Source: Bacillus sp. M6-12
GTDB lineage: Bacteria; Bacillota; Bacilli; Bacillales; DSM-1321
Assembly: GCF_002860285.1 (NCBI RefSeq)
Contig: NZ_PGVF01000021.1
Location: forward strand, 1 to 64,000
DNA: 64,000 nt
Direction of reading: 5' to 3'
Each line of letters starts with the position of its first letter. Position 1 is the stretch's first letter. The notes beneath the pieces were generated by a model that worked only from the letters and a program-made list of their open reading frames with translations, had not been told where the DNA came from and searched no databases. Shown one piece after another: positions 44,321 through 54,257 of the stretch. Made by a program: the position numbers and the translations under genes.

Positions 44321-44770
44321 TTAGTTAATTTCCTTAACATGTACTGTAAGTGTTGCTGTTACTTCCTGATGAAGCTTTACGGGAATTTTTGTATGTCCAA
44401 GAGAACGGATTCCTTCCGGCAGTTCCATTTTACGCTTATCAAGTTTAATGCTGTGTTTTTTCTGAAGCTCCTCAGCAACCTGCTTGGTAGTAATAGAACC
44501 AAATAGACGGCCGCCTTCACCAGCTTTTGCATTCAATTCAACAGTCAGTTTCTCCAGTTTGTCCTTAAGTTCTTTTGCTTGCTGAAGCTCCTGTTCGGCT
44601 ACTTTTTGTTCTTTATTTTTCTGAGCTTCCAAGGTTTTCATGCTTGAATTGGATGCCTCTACAGCAAGTCCTTGCTTAATCAGGAAGTTGTGAGCATATC
44701 CGTCAGCCACATTTTTAACTTCACCTTTTTTTCCTTTACCTTTAACATCTTTAAGAAAGATTACCTTCAT
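44321..44770 (-). CDS. rplI: Large ribosomal subunit protein L9
   Basis: A 149-residue bL9. The N-terminal fold reads [20 protein letters not shown] and [18 protein letters not shown]; a long connecting helix and a C-terminal domain follow ([20 protein letters not shown]). It binds 23S rRNA near the L1 stalk. The ATG overlaps the gdpP stop (ATGA). Confidence 0.97.
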   Translation of the reverse strand: MKVIFLKDVKGKGKKGEVKNVADGYAHNFLIKQGLAVEASNSSMKTLEAQKNKEQKVAEQELQQAKELKDKLEKLTVELNAKAGEGGRLFGSITTKQVAEELQKKHSIKLDKRKMELPEGIRSLGHTKIPVKLHQEVTATLTVHVKEIN

Positions 44771-46740
44771 TCTGTTTTTCCCCCTTCTAAATATTCATCA
44801 ATAGCTTCTATTAAGCGCAGCTCTGCTTCACCTACGGAAATATCGGTAAGCTGGGTAGCTGCATTAGTGAGATGGCCGCCGCCTCCGAGGTTTTCCATAA
44901 TAATCTGGACATTCACATCCCCAAGAGAACGTGCGCTGATTCCGATCATATTCTCGGAACGCTTGGATATAGCAAAGGATGCTGCCACACCGTCCATCGT
45001 TAAAAGTGTATCGGCAGCCTGAGCGATTAATACCTGATTATTGATTTGGTCCGGACTTCCCTTCGCAATAGCGATTCCCTCACGGTAAAAGGAAACCGTT
45101 TCAATCAGCTTAGAGCGCCTGATATACGTATCAACATCTTCCTTGAGGAATTTCTGCACCAGAACGGTGTCTGCGCCCTGGGCCCGTAAATAAGAGGCTG
45201 CATCAAATGTACGGGAACCGGTCCGAAGTGTGAAGCTCTTCGTATCTACGATAATACCTGCAAGCAATGCTGTTGCCTCCAGCATATCCACCTTGCTGCG
45301 CTTCGGCTGGTATTCCAGCAGCTCTGTCACAAGCTCGGCTGTCGAGGATGCATAAGGCTCCATATAAACGAGCAGTGGCAGATCAATAAATTCTTCTCCC
45401 CGGCGGTGATGGTCTATAACTACCACCTTATCGATTCTATTTAACAATCTTTCTTCAATAACCATTGACGGCCTGTGGGTGTCCACTACAACAAGAAGGG
45501 TTTCGTCCGTTATCATATCGTAGGCTTCTTCCGGAGTGATAAAGCGCGCGTATAATTCAGGCTTGTTCCGAATCTCTGCCATCAGCCGCTGGACACCAAT
45601 ATCAATTTCCGCAAAATTCACGACAATATACGCTTCCCGATTATTCAGCTGTGCGACCTTTGCTATTCCAATAGCTGAACCAATCGAATCCATATCAGGA
45701 AACTTATGGCCCATCACGATAACTTTGTCGCTATCTAACACGATATCTTTTATTGCGTGGGAAATGACCCGGGCACGGACCCTTGTACGTTTTTCAATAG
45801 GGTTTGTCTTGCCGCCATAGAACTTTACTTTTCCATTGGTAAGCTTAATGGCCACCTGATCGCCGCCTCGGCCTAAAGCAAGGTCAAGGCTTGATTGGGC
45901 AAGCAGTCCCAGCTCCGGCAAAGAGGAGACACCCGAGCCTACCCCAATACTCAATGTCAGCGGTACATTTTGTTTAGCCGTGGCATCCCGTATTTCATCT
46001 AGAATGGAAAACTTCGACTTCTCAAGCTGAGTTAGAATTTGTTCATTATAAATGGCAATAAAGCGTTCGGACGAAGTTCGTTTTAAGAAAACACCGTTGT
46101 CTTTCGCCCACTTATCAAGCAGGGATGTAACAAGGCTATTGATACTGCTCTTTCTCTGATCATCCATACCCTGGGTAAGGTCATCATAATTATCAAGAAA
46201 AATAGTTGAGATGACAGTGCGTTCTGCTTCATACATTTTTTCTATTTCAGCTTGCTCTGTCACATCAAAGAAATATAACAGCCTTTCTTCCTTCTTATGG
46301 ATAACACGAAATTTCCTCTCCTGGAGCGTCACTGTTTCATTTTCCATTTCCTGTTTGATAAAGGGGATAATCGAATCAGCTACATCGTAGAGGGATCTTC
46401 CAACAAGCGAATCTTCGTTAAAACAGGATGCCATGAAAGGATTTGTCCACTCAACATACAGATCATCATTAATTAACATGATACCGATTGGCATTTCAAG
46501 GAGAGCTTCCTCACCAACCTTTTTCAGCCTGTAGGAAAGTGTAGAAATATATTCTTCCGTCTCTCTGCGCTTTTTTAAATCAATCGAAAAGGTGAAATAA
46601 AACAAAATCGATATGACTATAAGGCCTAAAAGTGCTATCAGCCATTGGTGATAAGCCAGTACGATCAGCAAGAGCATCACAATACCAAGCAATCCGAATA
46701 ACGGATACCTTATCGATTGTTTCTTTAAGTAAGATGGCAT
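44767..46740 (-). CDS. gdpP: Cyclic-di-AMP phosphodiesterase GdpP
   Basis: A 657-residue membrane phosphodiesterase that degrades c-di-AMP. Order: two membrane helices (residues about 10-55; [20 protein letters not shown]), a degenerate PAS domain ([20 protein letters not shown]), a degenerate GGDEF domain, then DHH and DHHA1. Catalytic DHH motifs are [27 protein letters not shown] and [14 protein letters not shown]1 has [15 protein letters not shown]. All metal ligands appear present. Loss of this enzyme raises c-di-AMP and changes beta-lactam tolerance. It is coupled with rplI. Confidence 0.95.
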   Translation of the reverse strand: MPSYLKKQSIRYPLFGLLGIVMLLLIVLAYHQWLIALLGLIVISILFYFTFSIDLKKRRETEEYISTLSYRLKKVGEEALLEMPIGIMLINDDLYVEWTNPFMASCFNEDSLVGRSLYDVADSIIPFIKQEMENETVTLQERKFRVIHKKEERLLYFFDVTEQAEIEKMYEAERTVISTIFLDNYDDLTQGMDDQRKSSINSLVTSLLDKWAKDNGVFLKRTSSERFIAIYNEQILTQLEKSKFSILDEIRDATAKQNVPLTLSIGVGSGVSSLPELGLLAQSSLDLALGRGGDQVAIKLTNGKVKFYGGKTNPIEKRTRVRARVISHAIKDIVLDSDKVIVMGHKFPDMDSIGSAIGIAKVAQLNNREAYIVVNFAEIDIGVQRLMAEIRNKPELYARFITPEEAYDMITDETLLVVVDTHRPSMVIEERLLNRIDKVVVIDHHRRGEEFIDLPLLVYMEPYASSTAELVTELLEYQPKRSKVDMLEATALLAGIIVDTKSFTLRTGSRTFDAASYLRAQGADTVLVQKFLKEDVDTYIRRSKLIETVSFYREGIAIAKGSPDQINNQVLIAQAADTLLTMDGVAASFAISKRSENMIGISARSLGDVNVQIIMENLGGGGHLTNAATQLTDISVGEAELRLIEAIDEYLEGGKTE

Positions 46741-46791
46741 ATTTTCAGCTCCTAAAGCGCCTGTTAAAAGTAATTTCCGGCTAAAAGCCAG

Positions 46792-47730
46792 CTATTTTTT
46801 CTGAATTTGCTTCCTTATTGGGAATCCGAGGTCAATAATCCCGAAAATCCTAATGAACGATAGTAATCCCGGAAGGAGGAATGATAAAGCAACCGCCAGC
46901 AATGGAACTGCCTTAGGCCAGCCTTTCTGAGCCGTGAAATAAAACAGGAAAGAAAATCCCTGAATCAATACAAAAAATTGCAGTATAAATAAGAAATTGG
47001 ACAAGACAGAATAAAGGCCGCCAGATTCATTGTTCTGCAATAAAAAACTAAAGACCATGACAATTAAATAATACCATAAAAGACTGCTGGGTAATCTAAG
47101 TTCTTTTATAGAAAGCACTGGAATCCTTTTTTCTGTGAATCTTTTTACTATTGGACGAGCCGCAGATAATATCAGCACCGCCATCAATAAAGAAACCATA
47201 ACCAAAAGACTCGGCAGCAGGGTGTTCATCAATTCCAAGGATTCAAAGACTCGTTCCCTGTCCTCCGCACTTGGCGCACGCCCCCAGCCATCTAATATTT
47301 TTGCGGACTCTTCATATCCTTGCCTGAAAAAAGAAGTGCTCTCTTCTATAAAATGGATGTCCAGAAAAACGGCTAAAAATGCGTAAAGCAGCAGGAGTCC
47401 GGCCAAAAAAGCCAATACGGTAGAAACCAATAAGGGTCCTGGAGACTCATTTCTGCTGAGCTGCCAGCCCAGTATAATGCCAGTCATTCCAAACAGCAAA
47501 ATAACAGGAATTATGTGAATTGATCCAATCAACACAGATATACAACAAGCGAGGAACAGAAAGCCAAAGGACCATTGAAATGGCTGCTTAACAGCTATGA
47601 GAACGAAGGGAATCGGGAAACATATAAGCATGAAAAAACCTGCAAATGGTACATACATAAAGAAAGTCAGCATCACTGCAAAGATACCCAATAAAAGACC
47701 GCTTTCCGCCACTTTCTTACTGTTGTCCAT
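46792..47730 (-). CDS. yybS: YybS-family membrane protein (DUF2232)
   Basis: A polytopic membrane protein of 312 residues from the ATG at 47730, with about eight hydrophobic helices (SGLLLGIFAVMLTFFMYVPF; LVSTVLAFLAGLLLLYAFLA; FLFYFTAQKGWPKAVPLLAV). It belongs to the DUF2232 family, always upstream of gdpP in bacilli. A role in substrate uptake (ECF-like) has been suggested from distant similarity but is not proven. The start is set by GGTG, eight bases upstream. About 610 bases upstream, up to rpsR, lack a gene. Confidence 0.85.
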   Translation of the reverse strand: MDNSKKVAESGLLLGIFAVMLTFFMYVPFAGFFMLICFPIPFVLIAVKQPFQWSFGFLFLACCISVLIGSIHIIPVILLFGMTGIILGWQLSRNESPGPLLVSTVLAFLAGLLLLYAFLAVFLDIHFIEESTSFFRQGYEESAKILDGWGRAPSAEDRERVFESLELMNTLLPSLLVMVSLLMAVLILSAARPIVKRFTEKRIPVLSIKELRLPSSLLWYYLIVMVFSFLLQNNESGGLYSVLSNFLFILQFFVLIQGFSFLFYFTAQKGWPKAVPLLAVALSFLLPGLLSFIRIFGIIDLGFPIRKQIQKK

Positions 47731-47769
47731 GTTCCACACCTGCTCCGTTTCCTGCAATTTAAGCCGCAA

Positions 47770-48344
47770 TAATAATATTCTACCTATAATTCCCCTTTTC
47801 TTTCAAACTTACCGCTTGCTTTCAAAATACCTTCTCTGAATATCCTAAACCACTTTTTATTGGTTATTATTTTAACACAGCAACACAAAATTTTATAACT
47901 TTAATCCCATGTAAAACTGTTCCTTTTTATTAACAAAAACTCTCATAAGTTTTAACTCCAAACTATGTATCGCAGCTCCGGCCCTTTCCAGCAGAAAATG
48001 TTCAATAAAAGGTTTTATAGAATGATACTGGGGTAAATAGATAATCCAAGGGAAATACAATACAAAACGGAAGGGACTGGTAAGCAATGAATTGTTTAAC
48101 AGCGACTTCAAGGTTCGTATTGAATACCTTGAATGGAAGGTTTGCTGATCGGGTGACAGGTACGACGGCACTGAACCGATATACTCAGCGCTAGAATCTT
48201 TACATTGATTTTGCAGATTTTCCAAAATTTTCGCTTTATGCGGGACGAAAAAAAGCACGAGCCAATTGGTTTGTGCTTTTTTTCGTGCAGATGATTCAGC
48301 AAAAACCCGTAACTTGCCGGTTAAGATACAATTTTTTGGATATA
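47770..48344. other. Gene-free stretch between yybS and rpsR
   Basis: About 575 bases. A minus-strand 162-codon frame covers 47893-48381, but it runs through the rpsR terminator hairpin and lacks a ribosome binding site or any recognisable domain, so it is not called. The stretch holds one long hairpin (48245-48286); nothing else was recognised. Confidence 0.5.
48245..48286. repeat. Long near-perfect hairpin in the yybS-rpsR gap
   Basis: ACGAAAAAAAGCAC (48245-48258) pairs perfectly with GTGCTTTTTTTCGT (48273-48286). The bases between continue the pairing down to an AATT loop. The stem is about 19 pairs, symmetric, and could terminate on either strand through its own U-runs. Confidence 0.7.
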
Positions 48345-48347
48345 AAA

Positions 48348-48375
48348 AAGAAGCGGGAACGAGTTCCCGCTTCTT
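48348..48375 (-). terminator. Terminator of the rpsF-ssb-rpsR operon
   Basis: On the minus strand AAGAAGCGGGAAC and GTTCCCGCTTCTT pair perfectly over 13 bases around a two-base loop; TTTTTATATCC follows. It is 10 bases after the rpsR stop. Confidence 0.93.
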
Positions 48376-48384
48376 GATCATTTA

Positions 48385-48657
<273 letters not shown>

Positions 48658-48676
48658 TCACGGCCATATATCGTCG

Positions 48677-49183
48677 TTAGAATGGCAGATCGTCATCTGA
48701 AATGTCGATAGTTTTACCGTCATTTGCAAATGGATCATCATCCACACGAGTATAATTGTTGTTGTTTCGTTGATTCTGATTCTGTTGTCCATATGAAAAA
48801 TCATTATTGCGCTGCGGCTGATTTCCATAAGGACCGCCTTCATTTCTTTCACCTGCAGAACTGCTTCTCGGCTCAAGGAATTGAACGCTCTCAGCAAGAA
48901 TCTCTGTTACATACACTCGTTTGCCGTCTTGTCCTTCATAGTTACGTGTCTGGACACGTCCATCCACGCCTGCTAAACTGCCTTTTTTCAGGTAGTTAGC
49001 AACGTTCTCTGCCGGTTTACGCCAAACAACACAATTGATAAAGTCTGCTTCCCGTTCTCCCTGCTGATTCGTAAATGCACGGTTTACAGCTAAAGTAAAC
49101 GTGGCAACAGGCACTCCATTTGGTGTGTATCGCAATTCAGGATCCTTCGTTAAGCGCCCTACCAAAACAACGCGATTCATCAT
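48677..49183 (-). CDS. ssb: Single-stranded DNA-binding protein Ssb
   Basis: A protein of 168 residues from the ATG at 49183. The OB fold reads [20 protein letters not shown], then [20 protein letters not shown] and [20 protein letters not shown]. The linker is Gln/Asn-rich ([11 protein letters not shown]), and the end DISDDDLPF is the acidic tip that recruits replication and repair proteins. An in-frame TTG at 49192 is less likely than the ATG behind GGGAG. It is co-transcribed between rpsF and rpsR. Confidence 0.97.
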   Translation of the reverse strand: MMNRVVLVGRLTKDPELRYTPNGVPVATFTLAVNRAFTNQQGEREADFINCVVWRKPAENVANYLKKGSLAGVDGRVQTRNYEGQDGKRVYVTEILAESVQFLEPRSSSAGERNEGGPYGNQPQRNNDFSYGQQNQNQRNNNNYTRVDDDPFANDGKTIDISDDDLPF

Positions 49184-49251
49184 CAGAATCAACTCCCTTC
49201 CTAAGTTTGTCTCTAAAGAAACAATTTCGGAAATTTTGTATTTATATGGAA

Positions 49252-49539
49252 TTATTCTTCTTCTTTAATTACGATATGACGGATAATGTCTTCGTTGATT
49301 TTTGCAAGACGGTCAAATTCTTGAACCGCAGCAGCCTCAGCGTTAATTTTTAAAAGCATGTAGTAACCGTCACGGAAATCATTGATTTCGTATGCAAGAC
49401 GGCGTTTACCCCATTCTTTTGAGTCATTAACTTCCGCGCCATTATCAGAAAGAATTGTGTTGAAACGCTCAACTAGTGCTTTCTTAGCGTCTTCCTCAAT
49501 GTTTGGACGGATGATATACATAACTTCGTATTTTCTCAT
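49252..49539 (-). CDS. rpsF: Small ribosomal subunit protein S6
   Basis: A bS6 of 95 residues from the ATG at 49539: [20 protein letters not shown], then [20 protein letters not shown] and the acidic end [10 protein letters not shown]. It pairs with S18 in the 30S platform. The ATG follows AGGAGGTG, which is itself part of a leader hairpin. It starts the rpsF-ssb-rpsR operon. Confidence 0.97.
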   Translation of the reverse strand: MRKYEVMYIIRPNIEEDAKKALVERFNTILSDNGAEVNDSKEWGKRRLAYEINDFRDGYYMLLKINAEAAAVQEFDRLAKINEDIIRHIVIKEEE

Positions 49540-49545
49540 CACTGT

Positions 49546-49584
49546 CACCTCCTTTTGGTCTATGCGGCCCCATAGGGCAAGGAG
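49546..49584 (-). promoter_or_regulatory. S6:S18 autoregulatory leader hairpin
   Basis: On the minus strand CTCCTT (in 49579-49584) can pair with AAGGAG of the rpsF ribosome binding site. An inner CTATG-CATAG stem carries a GGGCCG loop with the conserved CCG. A structure of this type binds the S6-S18 complex and lets the operon repress its own translation in many bacteria. Confidence 0.6.
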
Positions 49585-49750
49585 CAATTTAAAAAACTTA
49601 ATTACTCACAATACGAAATTATATCATAGTTTATTGGGCTTTGCAATGTGATTGAGGCACTTCTTTTAAAAGGATTATTGAGGAACTTTAAATCCCGTAA
49701 TGGAGGCTTTGCATATATTTGATTTAACCAAATTACCAAAGAATAAATAA

Positions 49751-49776
49751 GCTCTGCAGAAAAAATTCTGCAGAGC
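49751..49776 (-). terminator. Terminator after ychF
   Basis: GCTCTGCAGAA pairs perfectly with TTCTGCAGAGC around a four-base loop; TTATTTATTC follows on the minus strand. Separates ychF from the rpsF operon. Confidence 0.88.
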
Positions 49777-49782
49777 TTTTAT

Positions 49783-50883
49783 TTAGACATTAAAGCGGAA
49801 GTGGATAACATCTCCGTCTTGGACGACATAGTCTTTGCCTTCTAATCGCACTTTTCCTGCTTCCTTTGCAGCTGCATGGCTTCCGGCAGCCAACAGGTCA
49901 TCATAAGCAACAATTTCAGCCCGAATAAAGCCGCGCTCAAAATCAGAGTGAATAACTCCTGCACATTGAGGTGCTTTCATTCCGCGTCTGAATGTCCAGG
50001 CACGAACTTCCTGTACACCAGCTGTGAAATATGTTGCCAAGCCAAGTAAGCTATAAGAAGCTCGAATTAATTGATCCAAACCAGACTCTTCAATGCCAAG
50101 CTCGGATAAGAACATTTCTTTTTCTTCACCTTCAAGCTCAGCAATTTCTTCTTCAATTTTGGCACAAATCACAATTACTTCAGCGTTTTCTTTGGCAGCA
50201 TACTCACGGACTTTTTGAACATATTCGTTATCGTCTGCATTTGCGACTTCTTCTTCACTAACATTCGCTACATATAGCATAGGCTTTGCTGTCAGCAAGT
50301 GCATACCTTTTACGATTCTTTGCTGCTCTTCAGTAACTTCAACGGCGCGTGCCGGCTTTTCCGATTCCAAAGCATCCTTTATAGCAACAAGTACTTCATG
50401 CTCAAACATAGCATCCTTGTCTTTCTGCTTGGCCATTTTCCCAACGCGTTCAATACGCTTATTAACAGATTCCAGATCAGCAAGAATCAATTCAAGATTG
50501 ATTACTTCAATATCGTCAATTGGATCTACTTTTCCGGAAACATGGGTAATATTTTCATCTGCGAAACAGCGGACAACCTGGCAGATCGCATCAACCTGAC
50601 GGATATGCGAAAGGAACTTGTTTCCTAGCCCCTCGCCCTGGCTTGCCCCTTTAACGATACCGGCAATATCGGTAAATTCAAACGCCGTAGGAACTGTCTT
50701 TTTCGGCTGGACAAGCTCTGTAAGCTTTTGCAAACGATGGTCCGGAACTTCAACAATTCCTACGTTCGGGTCAATCGTACAGAATGGATAGTTGGCAGAC
50801 TCAGCGCCAGCCTGTGTAATTGCATTAAACAAAGTCGATTTCCCGACGTTCGGCAAACCGACAATACCTGCTGTTAAAGCCAT
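49783..50883 (-). CDS. ychF: YchF-family translation-associated GTPase/ATPase
   Basis: A protein of 366 residues from the ATG at 50883. The G domain begins ALTAGIVGLPNVGKSTLFNA (P-loop), has FTDIAGIVKGASQGEGLGNK (switch II), and lacks a typical NKxD (YVANVSEEE instead), as ATP-preferring YchF/Ola1 proteins do. The C-terminal TGS domain has VRAWTFRRGMKAPQCAGVIH and ends VIHFRFNV. It binds ribosomes and affects stress responses. Two GTG codons upstream are in frame; the ATG gives the normal start. Confidence 0.95.
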   Translation of the reverse strand: MALTAGIVGLPNVGKSTLFNAITQAGAESANYPFCTIDPNVGIVEVPDHRLQKLTELVQPKKTVPTAFEFTDIAGIVKGASQGEGLGNKFLSHIRQVDAICQVVRCFADENITHVSGKVDPIDDIEVINLELILADLESVNKRIERVGKMAKQKDKDAMFEHEVLVAIKDALESEKPARAVEVTEEQQRIVKGMHLLTAKPMLYVANVSEEEVANADDNEYVQKVREYAAKENAEVIVICAKIEEEIAELEGEEKEMFLSELGIEESGLDQLIRASYSLLGLATYFTAGVQEVRAWTFRRGMKAPQCAGVIHSDFERGFIRAEIVAYDDLLAAGSHAAAKEAGKVRLEGKDYVVQDGDVIHFRFNV

Positions 50884-51036
50884 TTTCACTTTCACTCCTC
50901 TTAAATTTTCAGCAATCTATTTGTCAAAAGGCCCGTTAGAACGGTACCATTTCAATTTTCTATGAACCTTTCACAATTATAGAGATTGAAAGTAAAAAAT
51001 ACAAGCATCTGTGCAATATGGCATAGATCAAGTCTG

Positions 51037-53040
51037 CTATATTTTCTCAATATTAACCAAGCAATCATAAACTGTGCTGCCCATTCCGTTATCAGACTCT
51101 CGAGACGATGTCAGAGAGTTAATACTTCCGCCATACCTTTTCCAAATGCCCTCATCAATATTGATTGTCCCCGGGTGCGCAGCTTTCAGAACAGCAGCAG
51201 ACCCTTTTACTTCACCTCGGTCATTCCATACTCTAACAATGTCGCCTTCCACAATTTGCAGACTTTCTGCCAGATCCGGGCTAACTTCAACCTTAAGCCT
51301 TCCAAGCCCGTCAATCAAATGATAATGCTGCGAATGGTTTGAACGGAGCGGGTGAATGGTAAGCAGGGAATATGGATACTTTTCGGCCTTATCCGAATTT
51401 GTCCATTTGGATTCAGCTGGCAGTGACAATGCAAGCTTGCTTTCATAGCCTTTCATTTCTCCCAGCGCTGATGTAAATTCATATTTACCGCTTTGTGTTT
51501 GGAATTGTTTATTCTGCCAAGGTACCTTTTCAACCGGAAGTTCCTTATAGTGAGCCTCTTTAAGTGATTCATAGTTAATCCCGTATGCCGTTAAAGGCTT
51601 CAGTCCCATATCAATGAATTCCTGTCGAGTAAAATGGAAGACTTCCCCGAATCCTAACCTTTCAGCCAGCTGTGTCCAAACCCAAAGATCCGCTTTAGCT
51701 TCTCCTGGCGGATCAACAAGCTGCGGGCCATAATTCACAAAATGATGATCCATTGAGGAATAATACACATCTTCTTCTTCAAATGAAGTGGTCGATGGCA
51801 GTACATAATCAGCAAGAAGTGCGGTATCCGTCAGAAAATGGTCCATGACAACCACTGTTTGAGTTGAACTGAACGCCTTTTCTACCTGATTGGAATCCGG
51901 TACCTGTAAAGCCGGGTTCCCACAGGTAACAAAAATCATTTTGATGCTTGGGTTTTCAGCATTCAAAATCCCTTCTGCTTGTTTCATCATTGTAAATTGC
52001 CGGCTTTCTTTTTTCCTTTCAGGCAACGCTATTGCTTCGATATCAAAGGATTGTCCAACCTGAACCTTTCCGAAATTAGCACCACCGCCCGGAATTCCAA
52101 TATTTCCGCTTACTGCTACAAGTGCGTCAATTAATCGGATTGTATTCCCGCCGTTGCTGTAGCGCTGCATGCCAAGCCCCATAAAAGTGGAGACAGGCCC
52201 GCTGGCATATAGCTGGGCCAAATAGGCAATAGTCTCCCTTGAAACTTCCGCCTGTTCACAAATAGCTTCAAATGAAATGGAGTCTACAAGGGACTGTAAA
52301 TCTTCAAACCCTACTGAATGGTTTTGAATAAACTGGCTATCCTCCCATCCTTGCTCCAGCAGCTCCTTGATTACACCCGCCGCCAACAGACCATCCATTC
52401 CTGGCTTTATAGAGAAATATTGATTAGCAATTTTTGCAGTAGCATTATAAATTGGGTCAATAACAGTAATTGGAATCCCTTTTTTCTTGGCTTGTTGAAG
52501 ACGCTGAAAAAGATGGAGATTGGTTCTCGCTGCATTCCGTCCCCAAATTAAAATATGGCTGCTATTAAACAAATCTTCCGGTGAATGGCTATGGGAATTG
52601 CCAAAATCCCATTTTTGTGCTTCAATGCCTGCCCCCCAGCAAATGCTCCCTATTACTTCGGTAACGCCGCCAAAGCAATTAAAAAAACGCTGGTCAAGAT
52701 TCTTTAATAAACCGCTATTTGCATAATCGTGGCTATGCAAAATCGATGTAGAGCCATATTTATTTTTTAATTCAGCCATCTTGGCTGCAATTTCATCTAA
52801 TGCCTGTTCCCATGATATCCTGACAAATTCCCCGTCTACACGTTTTAATGGATAGAGAAGACGTTCAGTGGAATTTGTTTTATCAGCTAATGTTCTGCCT
52901 CGTCCGCAAATTTTCCCCTGAGTGATGGGATGGTCTTTATCACCATCTATACTGATAACCTTTCCATTCTTAATAGAAACGGTAAAGCCGCAGCAGTCCC
53001 AGCAGTTCAATGGACAGGACGATTTTACTATCTGCACCAT
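51037..53040 (-). CDS. yyaE: Molybdopterin-dependent oxidoreductase, YyaE type
   Basis: A 667-residue member of the DMSO reductase superfamily. The N-terminal 4Fe-4S motif has Cys in SSCPLNCWDCCGF and KICGRGRTLADK. The molybdopterin domain has GSICWGAGIEAQKWDFGNS (probable metal ligand region), IWGRNAARTNLHLFQRL and the later YVLPSTTSFEEEDVYYSS, and the C-terminal dinucleotide-binding part has HPLRSNHSQHYHLIDGLGRL. No signal peptide is present, so it is cytoplasmic. Substrate unknown. The equivalent place in Bacillus subtilis holds yyaE. No redox partner gene is adjacent. Confidence 0.88.
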   Translation of the reverse strand: MVQIVKSSCPLNCWDCCGFTVSIKNGKVISIDGDKDHPITQGKICGRGRTLADKTNSTERLLYPLKRVDGEFVRISWEQALDEIAAKMAELKNKYGSTSILHSHDYANSGLLKNLDQRFFNCFGGVTEVIGSICWGAGIEAQKWDFGNSHSHSPEDLFNSSHILIWGRNAARTNLHLFQRLQQAKKKGIPITVIDPIYNATAKIANQYFSIKPGMDGLLAAGVIKELLEQGWEDSQFIQNHSVGFEDLQSLVDSISFEAICEQAEVSRETIAYLAQLYASGPVSTFMGLGMQRYSNGGNTIRLIDALVAVSGNIGIPGGGANFGKVQVGQSFDIEAIALPERKKESRQFTMMKQAEGILNAENPSIKMIFVTCGNPALQVPDSNQVEKAFSSTQTVVVMDHFLTDTALLADYVLPSTTSFEEEDVYYSSMDHHFVNYGPQLVDPPGEAKADLWVWTQLAERLGFGEVFHFTRQEFIDMGLKPLTAYGINYESLKEAHYKELPVEKVPWQNKQFQTQSGKYEFTSALGEMKGYESKLALSLPAESKWTNSDKAEKYPYSLLTIHPLRSNHSQHYHLIDGLGRLKVEVSPDLAESLQIVEGDIVRVWNDRGEVKGSAAVLKAAHPGTINIDEGIWKRYGGSINSLTSSRESDNGMGSTVYDCLVNIEKI

Positions 53041-53120
53041 TTACAACTCATCTCCCGATCTCTAGATAAAAAGTCTATCTTTCTATTATATAACGATACA
53101 GGTGAAAATTTGTGCAAAAA

Positions 53121-53148
53121 AAGAAGCATGCTATTCCTCATGCTTCTT
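53121..53148 (-). terminator. Terminator overlapping the DUF951 stop
   Basis: On the minus strand AAGAAGCATG pairs perfectly with CATGCTTCTT; TTTTTTGC follows. The DUF951 stop codon (53131-53133) lies in the eight-base loop, so the last codons form the first arm of the stem. Confidence 0.88.
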
Positions 53149-53328
53149 GATCACTTTTTTCATTTTTCTTGAGAATTCCCGTCTCGGCAGCATTACACTA
53201 TGACCGCACCCTTCACATTTAATTCGGATGTCCATCCCAAGGCGAATAATTTTCCAGCGGTTTATTCCGCATGGATGCTGCTTTTTCATTTCCACAACGT
53301 CATTTATCCCAAATTCCTTTAGTTCCAA
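53131..53328 (-). CDS. yyzM: DUF951 small protein (YyzM-like)
   Basis: A 65-residue protein of the DUF951 family: NDVVEMKKQHPCGINRWKII, then MDIRIKCEGCGHSVMLPRRE and a very basic end, FSRKMKKVIKKHEE. The Cys residues (HPCG, CEGCGH) suggest a metal- or RNA-binding fold. Function unknown. It lies directly after the mscS gene (14 bases), and its 3' end forms part of the terminator. Confidence 0.88.
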   Translation of the reverse strand: MELKEFGINDVVEMKKQHPCGINRWKIIRLGMDIRIKCEGCGHSVMLPRREFSRKMKKVIKKHEE

Positions 53329-53342
53329 GTCCTTCTCCTCCT

Positions 53343-54257
53343 TTACTCGGGCTGATTCAGTTTATGTTGTTTTCCATCCGATTCAGAACGATTATACATG
53401 ACCATCCGCGGCACCGGAATATCAATCCCATGTTCATCAAGGCATTCTTTAATTTCTCTTCGTAATACCCTGCCGATAAAAAAGTGGCGCATCGGCTTTG
53501 TTTCTGCCACAACACGCATGACTACCTCTGCTGGACCAATATTCTGTACCCCCAGCAGTTCGGGGGGCTTCACCAAATCCTCATAATCGGCGGTAAGTTT
53601 TTCAAGAAGATGGCGGATAGCAGATTCGGCTAATTCAATATTGCCATCATAGGCAATGCTGACATCTACCACCGCTACACTATTATGGATAGAAAAATTG
53701 GTAACTTCCATAATATTACCATTCGGTATTACATGGAGTTCTCCAGTAAAACTCTTTATCTTTGTTGTTCGCAAACCAATTTCCATTACATCCCCTTCAA
53801 ATTGGCCAATCCGGATATAATCCCCAACAGAAAACTGATCTTCTAATATAATGAAAAAGCCTGTGATTACATCTTTTACAAGGCTCTGTGCTCCAAAACC
53901 AACAGCTAGGCCGACAATACCTGCACCGGCTAGAAGTGCTTTTACATCAATGGTCATCGCCTGCAGAATCATCATTAAAGAAATGAAGAATACAACATAA
54001 GTCAGCACATTTTGCAGCAATTTTGAAAGAGTAGCCTCTCTTCGCTCCGAAATTCTTAGCGGACTTCGCGACCGCACCTGGAAGAATTTCCTTATTGCCG
54101 ATTTTCCGAACCTAATGACAATGCCTGAAATAATCAGGATAATAATAATTTTTAAAACTGCTTCTCCAAGTGTTAGCCATGTATCTTCATTTGTAATTTT
54201 ATCTGAAAACCGTTGGAAAAATCTTTCTGAAAACCCCAAAACATTACCTTCTTTCAT
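53343..54257 (-). CDS. Small-conductance mechanosensitive channel (MscS family)
   Basis: A 304-residue MscS-type channel. Membrane helices are IIIILIISGIVIRFGKSAIR, LTYVVFFISLMMILQAMT, and the pore helix LLAGAGIVGLAVGFGAQSLV. It continues with FIILEDQFSVGDYIRIGQFE (the beta domain) and a cytoplasmic C-terminal domain. The channel opens when membrane tension rises, letting osmolytes out. It shares a transcript with the DUF951 gene. Its place between yyaC and yyaE-like genes corresponds to yyaD in Bacillus subtilis, which is a different protein type as I recall. Confidence 0.9.
   Translation of the reverse strand: MKEGNVLGFSERFFQRFSDKITNEDTWLTLGEAVLKIIIILIISGIVIRFGKSAIRKFFQVRSRSPLRISERREATLSKLLQNVLTYVVFFISLMMILQAMTIDVKALLAGAGIVGLAVGFGAQSLVKDVITGFFIILEDQFSVGDYIRIGQFEGDVMEIGLRTTKIKSFTGELHVIPNGNIMEVTNFSIHNSVAVVDVSIAYDGNIELAESAIRHLLEKLTADYEDLVKPPELLGVQNIGPAEVVMRVVAETKPMRHFFIGRVLRREIKECLDEHGIDIPVPRMVMYNRSESDGKQHKLNQPE

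Noticed and set aside
47893..48381. 162-codon minus-strand frame between yybS and rpsR
   Set aside because: It runs through the rpsR terminator stem, has no ribosome binding site and has no recognisable domain. Composition is that of noncoding sequence.
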